The notes below the pieces were generated by a model, which did not search any database, was not told where the DNA came from, and saw only the letters and a program-made list of their open reading frames with translations. The position numbers and the translations under genes are program-made. A DNA stretch of 64,000 nucleotides from Nonomuraea harbinensis (GTDB lineage: Bacteria; Actinomycetota; Actinomycetes; Streptosporangiales; Streptosporangiaceae), in assembly GCF_019396385.1 (NCBI RefSeq), contig NZ_JAHKRN010000028.1:47650-111649 (forward strand). The letters are read 5' to 3'. Numbering within the stretch: position 1 is the first letter of the stretch; each line of letters begins with the position of its first letter. Below, one piece after another: positions 39,354 through 47,576 of this stretch.

Positions 39354-40202
39354 TCAGTCGAAGAGTTCTTCGACGCTTCGTACGGTGACCGCCTTGTGGA
39401 TCCACGACTCGAGCGTTTCCTGGTCGGTGCAGGCGAGGATGCGTTCCCGCGTCTCGTCCGACACTTCGAGGCCGCGTGTCTCGAGAACCATCAGGATCGC
39501 TTTGGCCTCTCCCAAGCTCTCGCCGTGGGCGATCCAGCCGCGTACCCACGGGTGCTTGATCTCATCCAGGACGGCCACTGCGATCTCCCTGAACTTGGTG
39601 ACAACGGACTCGGGCAGCAGCGCGAGTACCAGATCAGAATAACTCCGCTGCTCCTGGGACAGGTGCTGCTGTGAGTCATGCAGTACTTGCAGGACTTTGA
39701 GGCCTTCGTCGCCATCGCCATGCACGACGGCGGACAGGGCGGTCAGCTCGGGCTCGGCGATGGCGCGGGCGATATCGGTGATCATGGGCACCTGTTCCGG
39801 GCCCACCACCACCGGGCAGAGGACCCAGCCGGGATGTCCCATGTCGATATGAGTGGCGCACCTTCTGGCTTCCGCCGCGTCGGGGCAGAAGACGAGAAGG
39901 ACGCAGGGACACTTGAGGCGCGCCCGCAGCGTGGCCAGATATACCGGCCACGACCAGTGTTTTCGCCTGTCGTACCTGCGTTGCACCTCCAGTACGACGG
40001 CGAAGACTCGCTTGTCGTCGACCATGGCGACGACCGAGTCCGCGCGGTATTCGGTAGGCCGGCAGTCGTTCAGGTCGGCGCTTTCCAGCCGGGCCTCCTT
40101 GAACGCGGGCACCTTGAGGCCGACTTCGGCCAGCAGCGTCGCGACCAGGGAGGGTCGATGGCGGACGAGTTCGATGAGGAACTCGTGCTCCTGCGTCAGC
40201 AT
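39354..40202 (-). CDS. PD-(D/E)XK-like (Rpn-type) putative nuclease
   Basis: 282 residues. The first half has a PD-(D/E)XK-like core: RADSVVAMVDD (Asp55), then FAVVLEVQRR (Glu72-x-Gln74), and WPVYLATLRARLKCPCVLLVFCPD. The C-terminal half is helical with an acidic ELTALSAVVHGDGDEG segment. The family (MLTQEHEFLIELVRHRPSL start) is highly multiplied in Streptosporangiaceae and resembles Rpn recombination-promoting nucleases. Function unproven. The ATG follows AGGCATGCTG without a clear ribosome site. Confidence 0.7.
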   Translation of the reverse strand: MLTQEHEFLIELVRHRPSLVATLLAEVGLKVPAFKEARLESADLNDCRPTEYRADSVVAMVDDKRVFAVVLEVQRRYDRRKHWSWPVYLATLRARLKCPCVLLVFCPDAAEARRCATHIDMGHPGWVLCPVVVGPEQVPMITDIARAIAEPELTALSAVVHGDGDEGLKVLQVLHDSQQHLSQEQRSYSDLVLALLPESVVTKFREIAVAVLDEIKHPWVRGWIAHGESLGEAKAILMVLETRGLEVSDETRERILACTDQETLESWIHKAVTVRSVEELFD

Positions 40203-40256
40203 GCCTGAATATTACTCATAGCTACTGCTTGTTTACCGTGAGTTTCGGCTGTTCGC

Positions 40257-41015
40257 TCAGTTGCGTTCGAGGGTGAGGAGCGGCTCGGAGAAGACGGGCG
40301 CCGGGGCGTCGGGGTCTGCGGCGACCGCCTGCTCCAGGCGGCGGAAGCCGGTCTCCAGGTCGTCGGGGCTGAGCTGGGCGAAGAACGAAAGGGTACGCAG
40401 GCGCAGTCGTTCGAGCATGTCGCCGAGGGTGCCGTAGGACGGTTCGGTGACCGTGCGGAAGTCGGTGACGCGCCAGCCGTCCGACGTGAACATCGCGATG
40501 ACCTCGTGCAGCGGCTGGAACAGGGCGGCGTCCACCTCGTAGCCGCGGGGGAAGTGTTCCAGCCACCACGGCCTGGGGTGGTGGTCGCTGAAGTTGGCGC
40601 GCAGCAGGAGGCGCCCGCCGGGCCTGAGCACCCTGGCCAGCTCGCGGGCCGCGCGTGGTTTGTCCTGGACGTGGTGCCAGGACAGGAACATGAGCGCGTA
40701 GTCGGCGCAGGCGGACGGCACCGGCATGTCCTCGGCGGAGCCTGCCAGATAGCGCACCTCGGGATGGCGGGACTGGGCCTGCGCTGTCTCGCGCATGCGG
40801 ACCGACGGCTCGACGCCGGTGACAGGGCCGAACGCGCGCGCCAGTGCGGGGGTGAACCTGCCGGTCCCGGAGCCGACGTCCAGCCCGGCGAGCGGGCGCC
40901 TCTCGGGCAGCGCCGCCTCGAAGGCGCTGATCCATGTCCGCAGTTGCTGCTCGTTGAGCGCCCGGCCGCGCGCGTAGTCCTGGTGCTGCTCGGTGTCGTA
41001 GTCGATCCGCCTCAT
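40257..41015 (-). CDS. Class I SAM-dependent methyltransferase
   Basis: 252 residues. SAM motif I LAGLDVGSGTGRFTPALA, post-I VTGVEPSVRM, motif II YALMFLSWHHVQD and III VLRPGGRLLLRANFSD; this is the UbiE/COQ5-like small-molecule group. Substrate unknown. Upstream (41041-41067) is a near-perfect inverted repeat that may be its operator. A fragment of its 3' end is duplicated at 39285. Confidence 0.88.
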   Translation of the reverse strand: MRRIDYDTEQHQDYARGRALNEQQLRTWISAFEAALPERRPLAGLDVGSGTGRFTPALARAFGPVTGVEPSVRMRETAQAQSRHPEVRYLAGSAEDMPVPSACADYALMFLSWHHVQDKPRAARELARVLRPGGRLLLRANFSDHHPRPWWLEHFPRGYEVDAALFQPLHEVIAMFTSDGWRVTDFRTVTEPSYGTLGDMLERLRLRTLSFFAQLSPDDLETGFRRLEQAVAADPDAPAPVFSEPLLTLERN

Positions 41016-41040
41016 CGCAGCTCCCGCCTCACCGGATCAC

Positions 41041-41067
41041 CCCGATGTATCGACTTGATATATCGGG
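41041..41067. promoter_or_regulatory. Inverted repeat upstream of methyltransferase
   Basis: CCCGATGTATC-GACTT-GATATATCGGG, 11-bp arms with one mismatch, 26 bases before the methyltransferase ATG. ATATCG-type palindromes are known PadR targets in actinobacteria, and a PadR gene is 2.7 kb away, but linkage is unproven. Confidence 0.5.
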
Positions 41068-41130
41068 ACGATATGCAGGATCACGCCACGACGCAAGGTC
41101 AGGACGAGGGCAGGCGCACGGTCATCGTCA

Positions 41131-41274
41131 GCCTTCGCCGCCACGCTGGCCGTCGGTGCGGTGGCCGGGATCTACCCGGCGATCAGGGCCTCCCGGCTGG
41201 CTCCCACGGCGGCCCTCGCGGCAAGCTGGCATCCGGCCGGGAACGTGGAAACGCTCCCGGCCGGACACCTATGA
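41131..41274 (+). pseudogene. C-terminal fragment of a MacB-type ABC permease
   Basis: Plus-strand reading AFAATLAVGAVAGIYPAIRA then SRLAPTAALAAS and a stop at 41274 equals the tail of FtsX/MacB permeases (compare the gene ending at 906: ATLVIGAVAGLYPAIRAARL). Nothing of the rest of the gene is upstream. A start fragment of such a permease lies on the opposite strand at 41605, so the original gene was broken and partly inverted. Confidence 0.75.
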
Positions 41275-41320
41275 CCGGAGTCCCGGTGCCGAGAAGAACA
41301 CCGGAATCTTCAGGACATTC

Positions 41321-41605
41321 CTACGGCCGGGCGAGGGCGTACATCTTCGTGGAGCCGACCTTGATCGTGGTGCAGTAGTACTCGGGACCCGCGGAGTTGG
41401 CGTCGGAGTTGCACTGCTTCGCGCCCGCGGTGGTGTACGGATACCACCTGACGACGACCTGGGCGGAGGCCGGCGCCGGAGCGAGGACGACGGTCATCGC
41501 GGCGGCGGCGATGGCGGTCGACAGGCCGAGCGTGGTGAGCGCCGCCCGGACGGGTCTGGAGAGCAGCCCGGCGGCCGCCTCGCCGGCCAGGTCCCGGAAA
41601 TCCAT
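41321..41605 (-). CDS. Chimeric small protein: permease start fused to a secreted peptide
   Basis: 94 residues. Residues 1-26 (MDFRDLAGEAAAGLLSRPVR and following) are the canonical N terminus of MacB permeases partnered with LolD-type ATPases. From residue 28 the sequence becomes a signal peptide (STAIAAAAMTVVLAPAPASA, cleavage near 48) and a mature domain of about 46 residues with two Cys (KQCNSD, YYCTTIKVG). The ATG overlaps the ATPase stop. Either the chimera is inert or export uses the internal signal. Confidence 0.6.
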   Translation of the reverse strand: MDFRDLAGEAAAGLLSRPVRAALTTLGLSTAIAAAAMTVVLAPAPASAQVVVRWYPYTTAGAKQCNSDANSAGPEYYCTTIKVGSTKMYALARP

Positions 41606-42843
41606 CAGGCCTCCGTCAGCATGCCGTCGGTGATCCGGACCCGGCGCTCGGCGCGCTCGCTGACTTCTCGCTCGTGCGTGATGACCACGATCGTCAGCCC
41701 TTGCGTCCGCAGCCCGGCGAACAGGCTGAGCACGGCCTCGGTGTTGCGGCTGTCGAGATTGCCGGTGGGCTCGTCGCACAGCAGCAGGGCCGGCTCTCCC
41801 ATGAGGGCCCGGGCGATGGCCGCGCGCTGGCGCTCGCCGCCCGACAACCGGCCCGCTGGGAAGCCCGTACGGTGGCCGAGGCCGACGCGTTCGAGCGCCG
41901 CCAGCGCCCGCTCCCGCCGTCCCCTCCGCGGCCGCCCGCCGTAGACCTCGGCGAGCATGACGTTCTCGGTCAGGCTGCGGTGGGGGAGCAGGTGGAAGGA
42001 CTGGAAGACGAAGCCGATGCGGTCGCCGCGCAGCTTGGTGCGGGCGCCGTCCTTCAGCGCCGTGGTCCCGGTTCCGTCGAGGCGGTAGCTGCCCGTGGTC
42101 GGGCGGTCGAGCAGGCCCAGCACGTTGAGCAGCGTCGACTTGCCGGAGCCTGACGGGCCGACGATCGCCACGTAGTCGCCCCGGTCCACCCGGAACGACA
42201 CGTCGTCGAGGGCGCGTACCGGAGGCCGGGAAGGGAACTCCTTCGTGATCGCGCGCAGCTCGATGACCGTCCGCGGCTCGTACGCGGCGTAGAAGTCCTT
42301 GCCGCACTCCACGTCGTCCAGGGCCGCCTTGATCTCCTTGTCGGCCCACTGCCGGGCCGTGGCGGGGGCGAGGCGCGGAACGATGTAGCGCCCTTCGCCG
42401 ATGCCTTCCTCGGGGATGTCGTCGTTCAGGGCGATCCGCTTGAGCTGCTCCTCGAACGTGTCCGGGACCTGCCTGCCGATGTCCGCCGGCCTGACGGAGT
42501 CGATGCGGTAGCCCTTGCCCTTGAGGCAGTCGCCCATGGCCGCGGCCAGCTCGATCAGCTCGGGGTCGCCGTTGAGCTCGCGGTCGAGCGTCTGGTCGAT
42601 CATCTGGTTGCGCTGCTCGGCCAGGTCCTCCGCGGAACGGACGACCTGGCCGGTGACCTTCTTGACCGCCTGCGCCCGGCAGCTTTCGAGCGCCGTGTCG
42701 TAGGCCGCAAGCTGGGCGGGGGAGAGCTCGTTCTTGATGGTGAAGTTGGGGCTGTCCGACTCGCTCCAGACGACTTCCTTGAGGCTCGGGCCGGCGATGG
42801 TGGTGAAGATGCCGAACCCGCGCTTCCGGGCGATCGCCCGCAT
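41605..42843 (-). CDS. Fusion of an extracytoplasmic-type protein remnant with a LolD/MacB ATPase
   Basis: About 412 residues from ATG 42843. Residues 1-190 (MRAIARKRGFGIF, CRAQAVKKVTGQVV, MGDCLKGKGYRID) resemble a secreted helical protein that has lost its signal peptide. From EPRTVIELRAITKEF on is a complete LolD/MacB-type ABC ATPase: Walker A GPSGSGKST, signature LSGGERQRAA, Walker B LLLCDEPTGNLDS, H-loop ITHERE. The ATPase has no start codon of its own at the join, so it can only be made as the fusion. The open frame extends to 42960 but overlaps the neighbour. Confidence 0.7.
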   Translation of the reverse strand: MRAIARKRGFGIFTTIAGPSLKEVVWSESDSPNFTIKNELSPAQLAAYDTALESCRAQAVKKVTGQVVRSAEDLAEQRNQMIDQTLDRELNGDPELIELAAAMGDCLKGKGYRIDSVRPADIGRQVPDTFEEQLKRIALNDDIPEEGIGEGRYIVPRLAPATARQWADKEIKAALDDVECGKDFYAAYEPRTVIELRAITKEFPSRPPVRALDDVSFRVDRGDYVAIVGPSGSGKSTLLNVLGLLDRPTTGSYRLDGTGTTALKDGARTKLRGDRIGFVFQSFHLLPHRSLTENVMLAEVYGGRPRRGRRERALAALERVGLGHRTGFPAGRLSGGERQRAAIARALMGEPALLLCDEPTGNLDSRNTEAVLSLFAGLRTQGLTIVVITHEREVSERAERRVRITDGMLTEA

Positions 42844-42871
42844 CGCCTCGTAGTCGCCCGAGGCGGCCTTG

Positions 42872-43465
42872 CTATCCTCGGCCGGCTGGGGCGCGGATCG
42901 GGTCTCGGTCGCGGAGCGCGACCGCGTAACCGGCCGCCGCGACGAGCGGACTGCTGTCACCGAACAGCGGCCGGTCGCCGAGCGGGTTCGGATAGACCGG
43001 GAGCACGGTCAGGTCGAACGCCGGCCGCCCGGCCGCGATCGCCGCCGCCTTCACCCCGGTGACCAGCGTGAGCGCGAACGCCGTACGCAGCCGTCCGCGC
43101 TGGACGGCCAGCAGCGCGAGTGCCGACAGCAGCGTCCACAACGGCAGCGTGCCGGCGTACGGCAGAAGCGCGGCCAGGTTCGCCGCCGTCACGGCGGTGA
43201 CGGCCAGGTGGAGGCCGTCCGCCCAGGCGTTGCCCGTCGCCTGATGCAGGATGCGGCTGCGCACACCGCCCAGAAGCAGGCCCCACACCTCCTTCGGCGG
43301 CGGGACCGTCCGTCCCGCCGCGTCGGCGAGCAGGACGTCGAGCAGTTCGTCGCCGTAAGCGGTGCGGTAGTGCCTCGGGTAGGCGAGCAGCAGCTTGCGG
43401 TAGCGCCGTTCCAGGACGGACGGGGCGGGTGGTTCGACGGCGGAGGCAGGCTTGACGATCGTCAT
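42872..43465 (-). CDS. Membrane protein of PadR operon, C-terminally truncated
   Basis: 197 residues. The N-terminal cytoplasmic part (ERRYRKLLLAYPRHYRTAYG, DELLDVLLADAAG) is typical of actinobacterial proteins encoded after PadR regulators; then come three membrane helices. It stops soon after AAAGYAVALRDRD with an Arg/Pro tail (PIRAPAGRG) read in the neighbouring fusion, so the original C terminus seems lost. The ATG overlaps the padR stop (ATGA). Confidence 0.7.
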   Translation of the reverse strand: MTIVKPASAVEPPAPSVLERRYRKLLLAYPRHYRTAYGDELLDVLLADAAGRTVPPPKEVWGLLLGGVRSRILHQATGNAWADGLHLAVTAVTAANLAALLPYAGTLPLWTLLSALALLAVQRGRLRTAFALTLVTGVKAAAIAAGRPAFDLTVLPVYPNPLGDRPLFGDSSPLVAAAGYAVALRDRDPIRAPAGRG

Positions 43466-43785
43466 GGACCGGCCGGGCGCAGGACGAGCGAGGCGGCCGC
43501 CTGCATCCGCCTCGCTTCGGCCTCCACCAGAGCCCGGCCTTCGTCGGTGATGCGGAAATAGCGGCGGTTGCGGCCGTTGATCAGCTCTTCGCGGTCCACC
43601 GTGATCACGCCGCGATCGTTCAGGCGTTCGAGGATGCCGTACAGCGTGCCGACCGACGGCTGGACCCGGCCTCCGGACAGCTCCTTGATGGACTTGCTGA
43701 TCGCGTGCCCGTGCAGCGGCCCCGCGCGCAGAGCGGCGAGCACGAAGAACATCGGCTCGCTGACTTCGGAGGTTCCTCTTGGCAT
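43462..43785 (-). CDS. PadR-family transcriptional regulator
   Basis: 107 residues. PadR winged helix: EPMFFVLAALRAGPLHGHAI, SGGRVQPSVGTLYGILERLN, then RRYFRITDEGRALVEAEARR. These regulators repress adjacent exporter operons. It lies upstream of the truncated membrane gene and the ABC fusion. A palindrome TCCGTT-C-AACGGA sits 15-27 bases before its ATG, a probable autoregulatory site. Confidence 0.9.
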   Translation of the reverse strand: MPRGTSEVSEPMFFVLAALRAGPLHGHAISKSIKELSGGRVQPSVGTLYGILERLNDRGVITVDREELINGRNRRYFRITDEGRALVEAEARRMQAAASLVLRPAGP

Positions 43786-43799
43786 GAGGCCGACATTAT

Positions 43800-43812
43800 T
43801 CCGTTCAACGGA
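43800..43812. promoter_or_regulatory. Palindrome upstream of padR
   Basis: TCCGTT-C-AACGGA, perfect 6-1-6 inverted repeat between padR and the DNA-alkylation-repair gene; a likely PadR operator. Confidence 0.55.
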
Positions 43813-43828
43813 GCATCTGCAACGCCGC

Positions 43829-44497
43829 TCATCCCCTCTGGCGGCGCACGATCTCGTCGATCCAGATGGGCGCGAAGGGGGACGTGCAGCCCGGGGGAGT
43901 CGGGTAGTCCTTGAGCACCTGCAGCCGCTCGCCGATGTCGATGGCCCGGGCGCGGTGCTCGGCGTGGTCGATGCCGATCTGGGCCAGGCAGTGGTTCATC
44001 GCCCACTGCAGGCGATCCGGGGCGTCCTTCATCTCCGCCTCGATGACGTCGAGCAGCCCCGCGAGGTCGAGGATCTCGGGCTTCTTCGTCACGCGTTCGG
44101 TGGTCAGCGCCCAGCCGGCGCTCGCGACCACGGGGTCCGGGTCGGCGGACCAGATCAGGCGCAGCTCCTCGGCGTGCGGGTTCTTCTTGACCACGTAGTT
44201 CACGAGCCAGTCGTGGACCTTGGGCGTACGCGCCTCGCGCAGCATGGCGTCCAGCTCGTCACGCCCGAACGCCTTCGGGCGGCAGATCAGGATCGCCACC
44301 AGCCTCGCCGCGGTGTCACCCGTCTCCCAGAGCCGGACCGCGAGCTCCTGCTGCGTCTTCAGCCGCTTCGCGAGCGCGCGCAGCTTGCCGAGGTTCACCC
44401 CGTGATCGTCACCGTGCTTCTCGTTGACCGCGCGGGTCTTCGGGTCCTCCAGCTCGGCCAGCTCGGCCATCACCTCGGCCGCCGTCGTCTCGGCCAC
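43829..44497 (-). CDS. AlkD-like DNA alkylation repair protein (HEAT-repeat)
   Basis: 222 residues from GTG 44497 (AGGAGG 5 bases upstream). All-helical HEAT-like sequence: LGKLRALAKRLKTQQELAVRL, LVAILICRPKAFGRDELDAM, KVHDWLVNYVVKKNPHAEEL, ADPDPVVASAGWALTTERV, LQWAMNHCLAQIGIDHAEHR. This matches the COG4912-like DNA alkylation repair family, which excises positively charged alkyl bases. The GTG 44533 alternative lacks a ribosome site. Monocistronic. Confidence 0.85.
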   Translation of the reverse strand: MAETTAAEVMAELAELEDPKTRAVNEKHGDDHGVNLGKLRALAKRLKTQQELAVRLWETGDTAARLVAILICRPKAFGRDELDAMLREARTPKVHDWLVNYVVKKNPHAEELRLIWSADPDPVVASAGWALTTERVTKKPEILDLAGLLDVIEAEMKDAPDRLQWAMNHCLAQIGIDHAEHRARAIDIGERLQVLKDYPTPPGCTSPFAPIWIDEIVRRQRG

Positions 44498-44701
44498 CTC
44501 GGCCTCCTGTCCGGTTGCGTACGACGGGGCCACAGTCTCATCTGGCGCTTATATAAGTCAAGGCTGATTGAGTCGGGCCTCGGCGCACGCGTAAAAGTGG
44601 GCCGGCCGTGACAGCCGGAAGCCGGTGCTCCGCGTCTTCTTTGCGGGATGTGTCTGTTGTAGATATCTGATATCGGCGCGGTCAGTGTTCAGGAGGGTGA
44701 C

Positions 44702-45292
44702 ATGGCGAATTCCTCTTCGAATTCCCGCGGATGGCTGGGGCCGCGATCTGTAGCTTTTTGGACGGTAATAGCAGGAATTGTCGGCATCCTATCCCTTGTC
44801 GTGGCGGTAGTGCCGTTATGGCAGGAGACATCGTGGACCGATCCAACACCCAGTCCGACCAGCTCACCCTCACCGGCCGACTCCTCCGAACAGCCCAGCG
44901 AAGAGCCATCCGAGGAGCCGACCGAGGAGCCGGTCGAGGAGGAGGCCGAAGAGCCCGTCATGGAGGAAACGGAAACACCCGATCCTGATTCGTACCGATA
45001 TTCGTTCACCCATGCCGGTGCCAGCGCCTACGCCTGTTCCGTGGAAGGCCGGCTCCACTCGGTGAACGGATGGCCCTCACAGCTGATGGTGATCAACGAG
45101 AGCCCGTACTCCATACAGATCCATTGGCTGGACAGCGCGGGAAACCGGCAGCAGTACACGACGCTGGAGCCCGGTCACAACTACCGGATCGACTCGTTCG
45201 GCAACCATGCCTGGCTCATCGCCGACCATGGCGCCAACTGCATCCAGATCTTCGGCCTGGCCGCCAACGGCTCCACCATCACCGTCTCCTGA
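44702..45292 (+). CDS. Membrane-anchored VHL-beta-domain protein
   Basis: 196 residues from ATG 44702 (GGAGGGTGAC upstream). One membrane helix (about 17-40), an acidic Pro/Glu/Ser linker (about 48-92, EEPSEEPTEEPVEEEAEE) and a C-terminal beta domain (about 120-190): MVINESPYSIQIHWLDSAGN, RQQYTTLEPGHNYRIDSFGN, HAWLIADHGANCIQIF. This follows the beta domain of human VHL (FVN.TP..V...WLDF.G.....Y..L.PG....I.T...HPW). In VHL it binds hydroxyproline peptides; here it is extracytoplasmic. Confidence 0.85.
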   Translation: MANSSSNSRGWLGPRSVAFWTVIAGIVGILSLVVAVVPLWQETSWTDPTPSPTSSPSPADSSEQPSEEPSEEPTEEPVEEEAEEPVMEETETPDPDSYRYSFTHAGASAYACSVEGRLHSVNGWPSQLMVINESPYSIQIHWLDSAGNRQQYTTLEPGHNYRIDSFGNHAWLIADHGANCIQIFGLAANGSTITVS

Positions 45293-45797
45293 CGAAGGAG
45301 CCGGAGTGGGCGGTGCGGACGGTGAGGCGGCCGTAGGTCAGCTCGCCGGTGATCCGGACGTGCGGCCCGCCGGCGAGCCGGGAGGCGGGGGCCTTCCACA
45401 CCACGGAGCCCCATCCGGTGCGCACCCCGTCGGCGTTCGCGCTCGCCCCGGCGGGCAGGATGATCGTGGCGCTGCCGAACGGGAGCCGGAGCTCGATGTC
45501 GATGTGCGGATGCCGGATGACGGCCTGCGACAGGTCGAGCCGTACCCTGCCGTACTCGGAGCTGACGCGCAGGCGGCGCGGGACCTGCCAGTCGCCCGCT
45601 CGCCTGATGCTCCCGCCGGTGGTCTCGAGCAGGACCACGTCGTCCGGCAGGTCGGCGAGGATCGGCTCCAGGTCCTTCCAGGAGGTGGCGGTCAGGGCGA
45701 GTTCGAGGCGCTGTTCCAGCTCGGCGGGCTGGAGCCGGCCGTCCGCGTACGCCTGCTGGACCAGCTCCACCGCCATCTCGCGGTCGTCGGGGGTCAT
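45279..45797 (-). CDS. DUF1707 protein with LiaF-like C-terminal domain
   Basis: 172 residues. DUF1707 at the N terminus: DREMAVELVQQAYADGRLQPAELEQRL, then LTATSWKDLEPILADL. The C-terminal half (RVSSEYGRVRLDLS, IDIELRLPFGSATIILP, GGPHVRITGELTYGRLTVRT) resembles the beta-solenoid domain of LiaF/DUF2154 cell-wall stress proteins. The start overlaps the permease stop by 4 bases. Last gene of the minus-strand operon; tail overlaps the VHL gene by 14 bases. Confidence 0.85.
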   Translation of the reverse strand: MTPDDREMAVELVQQAYADGRLQPAELEQRLELALTATSWKDLEPILADLPDDVVLLETTGGSIRRAGDWQVPRRLRVSSEYGRVRLDLSQAVIRHPHIDIELRLPFGSATIILPAGASANADGVRTGWGSVVWKAPASRLAGGPHVRITGELTYGRLTVRTAHSGSFVRRR

Positions 45798-46597
45798 CGG
45801 CTGACGGCCTTCTTGTACAGCCGCGTGGCGAGCGGCGCGAACACGGCCAGGAGCAGCACCGACCAGAGGAACGACACCGGCACCGCGTGCCGCAGCGGCC
45901 AGGCGTCGGGGACGGGCAGGGCGGGGCTGGTGTTGCCGAACAGCTCGCGTGAGGCCTGGACGAGCGTGGAGACCGGGTTCCATTCGGCGATCGGCTTCAG
46001 CGGGCCGGGCAGGCGCGCGCTGTCGACGAACGCGTTCGACAGGAAGACCATCGGGAACGACATGATCGTGGCCACGTTGTTGAAGACCTCGGGCGTGCGC
46101 AGGGCCAGCGCGACGGTCGCCGTCACCCAGGAGAAGGCGTACGCGAACAGCAGCAGCATGAGGAACCCCAGGGCCGCCTCCCCCGGCGAGGTGTGCACGC
46201 GCCACCCGACGAGCAGCCCGACGAGCGCCATCGTCACGATGCTGGTGACGTTCATGATGACGTCGGCGACGGTCTGGCCGGTCAGCACCGCCGAGGGCGA
46301 CATCGGCAGCGTGCGGAACCGGTCGAAGATGCCTCTCTGCAGGTCCTGGGTCAGCGTGTAGCCGGTGATCTGCCCGCTGGAGACGATCGTCATGACGAAG
46401 ATCCCGGGCAGCAGGTACTCCACGTACGACACGCCCGGCAGGCTGATCATGCTGCCGAAGACGTACGTGAACAGCAGCACGAGCACGATCGGGAGCATGA
46501 CGACGCCGCCCAGCAGGTCGGGCGCCCGCCGGATCTTCAGGGTGTTGCGCCTGGCGATCGTCACGCCGTCGGCGACGGCGAGATGCAGGGTGTTCAT
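45794..46597 (-). CDS. ABC-2 type permease (DrrB-like)
   Basis: 267 residues, six hydrophobic segments. ABC-2/DrrB features: LLPGIFVMTIVSSGQITGYT, FDRFRTLPMSPSAVLTGQTVADV, FNNVATIMSFPMVFLSNAFV, PIAEWNPVSTLVQASRELF. With the ATPase upstream (4-base overlap) it forms an exporter for a hydrophobic compound or peptide, as in daunorubicin resistance; the substrate is unknown. Confidence 0.92.
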   Translation of the reverse strand: MNTLHLAVADGVTIARRNTLKIRRAPDLLGGVVMLPIVLVLLFTYVFGSMISLPGVSYVEYLLPGIFVMTIVSSGQITGYTLTQDLQRGIFDRFRTLPMSPSAVLTGQTVADVIMNVTSIVTMALVGLLVGWRVHTSPGEAALGFLMLLLFAYAFSWVTATVALALRTPEVFNNVATIMSFPMVFLSNAFVDSARLPGPLKPIAEWNPVSTLVQASRELFGNTSPALPVPDAWPLRHAVPVSFLWSVLLLAVFAPLATRLYKKAVSR

Positions 46598-47559
46598 CGT
46601 GCGGTCTCCTTGGTCTTCTCGTCGGCCTCGCGTCCCGTGAGGGTCAGGAACACGTCGTCCAGGGTCGGCCGGCGCAGCCCGGCGTCGCGTACGGTGATGC
46701 GTTCGGCGGCCAGGCGGACCAGCGCCTCGGTGAGCGCGGACGCGCCGCCCGCGACCGGGATCGTCACCCGCAGGGCGGTCGCGTCGCTCTGCGGGGCGCC
46801 CGCGGACAGCGGGACCAGCACGCGCGTCGCGGACGCCAGGTCCGCGGCGCTCGTCACCGACAGCTCGATCCGGTCGCCGCCGACGTGGCTCTTGAGCTCG
46901 TCGGCGGTGCCGAGCGCGATGACGCGTCCGTGGTCGACCACCGCGACGCGGTCGGCGAGCCGGTCGGCCTCCTCCATGTACTGGGTGGTGAGCAGCACCG
47001 TCGTGCCCGCCGCGACGAGCTCGGAGATGACGTCCCACAGGCTCGCCCTGGCCCGCGGGTCCAGGCCGGTGGTGGGCTCGTCGAGGAACAGCACCGGCGG
47101 GTCGGCGACCAGCGCGCCGGCCAGGTCGAGCCGGCGCCGCATGCCTCCCGAGTAGCCCTGCACCGGGCGGTCGGCCGCGCCCGTCAGGTCGAAGCGCTCC
47201 AGCAGCTCGCGGGCGCGCTCCCGGCTGCGCCTGGTGCCCAGGTGGTAGAGGCGGCCGACCATCTCCAGGTTCTCTGCGCCGGTGAGGTGGTCGTCGACGG
47301 CGGCGTACTGGCCGGAGGCGCCGATCCGGGCGCGTAACCGGCGCGCGTCGCGGACGACGTCGAACCCGGCCACCGTGGCGTGTCCGGCGTCCGGTGTCAG
47401 CAAGGTGGTCAGGATCCGCACCGTGGTGGTCTTGCCGGCGCCGTTCGGGCCGAGCAGCCCGAGCACGGTCCCTTCCGGGACGGTCAGGTCCATCCCGTCG
47501 AGGGCGACGACGTCGCCGTACTTCTTGACCAGACCTTCGGCCACGATCGCGTCAGGCAT
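46594..47559 (-). CDS. ABC exporter ATPase (DrrA-like)
   Basis: 321 residues. Walker A GPNGAGKTTT, signature YSGGMRRRLD, Walker B VLFLDEPTTGLDPRARASLW, H-loop TTQYMEEAD, then the DrrA-type C-terminal domain ending RRPTLDDVFLTLTGREADE. Partner of the permease at 45794. It follows the DUF4097 gene by 17 bases. Confidence 0.93.
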   Translation of the reverse strand: MPDAIVAEGLVKKYGDVVALDGMDLTVPEGTVLGLLGPNGAGKTTTVRILTTLLTPDAGHATVAGFDVVRDARRLRARIGASGQYAAVDDHLTGAENLEMVGRLYHLGTRRSRERARELLERFDLTGAADRPVQGYSGGMRRRLDLAGALVADPPVLFLDEPTTGLDPRARASLWDVISELVAAGTTVLLTTQYMEEADRLADRVAVVDHGRVIALGTADELKSHVGGDRIELSVTSAADLASATRVLVPLSAGAPQSDATALRVTIPVAGGASALTEALVRLAAERITVRDAGLRRPTLDDVFLTLTGREADEKTKETAR

Positions 47560-47576
47560 GAGCTTCTCCTCACTTG

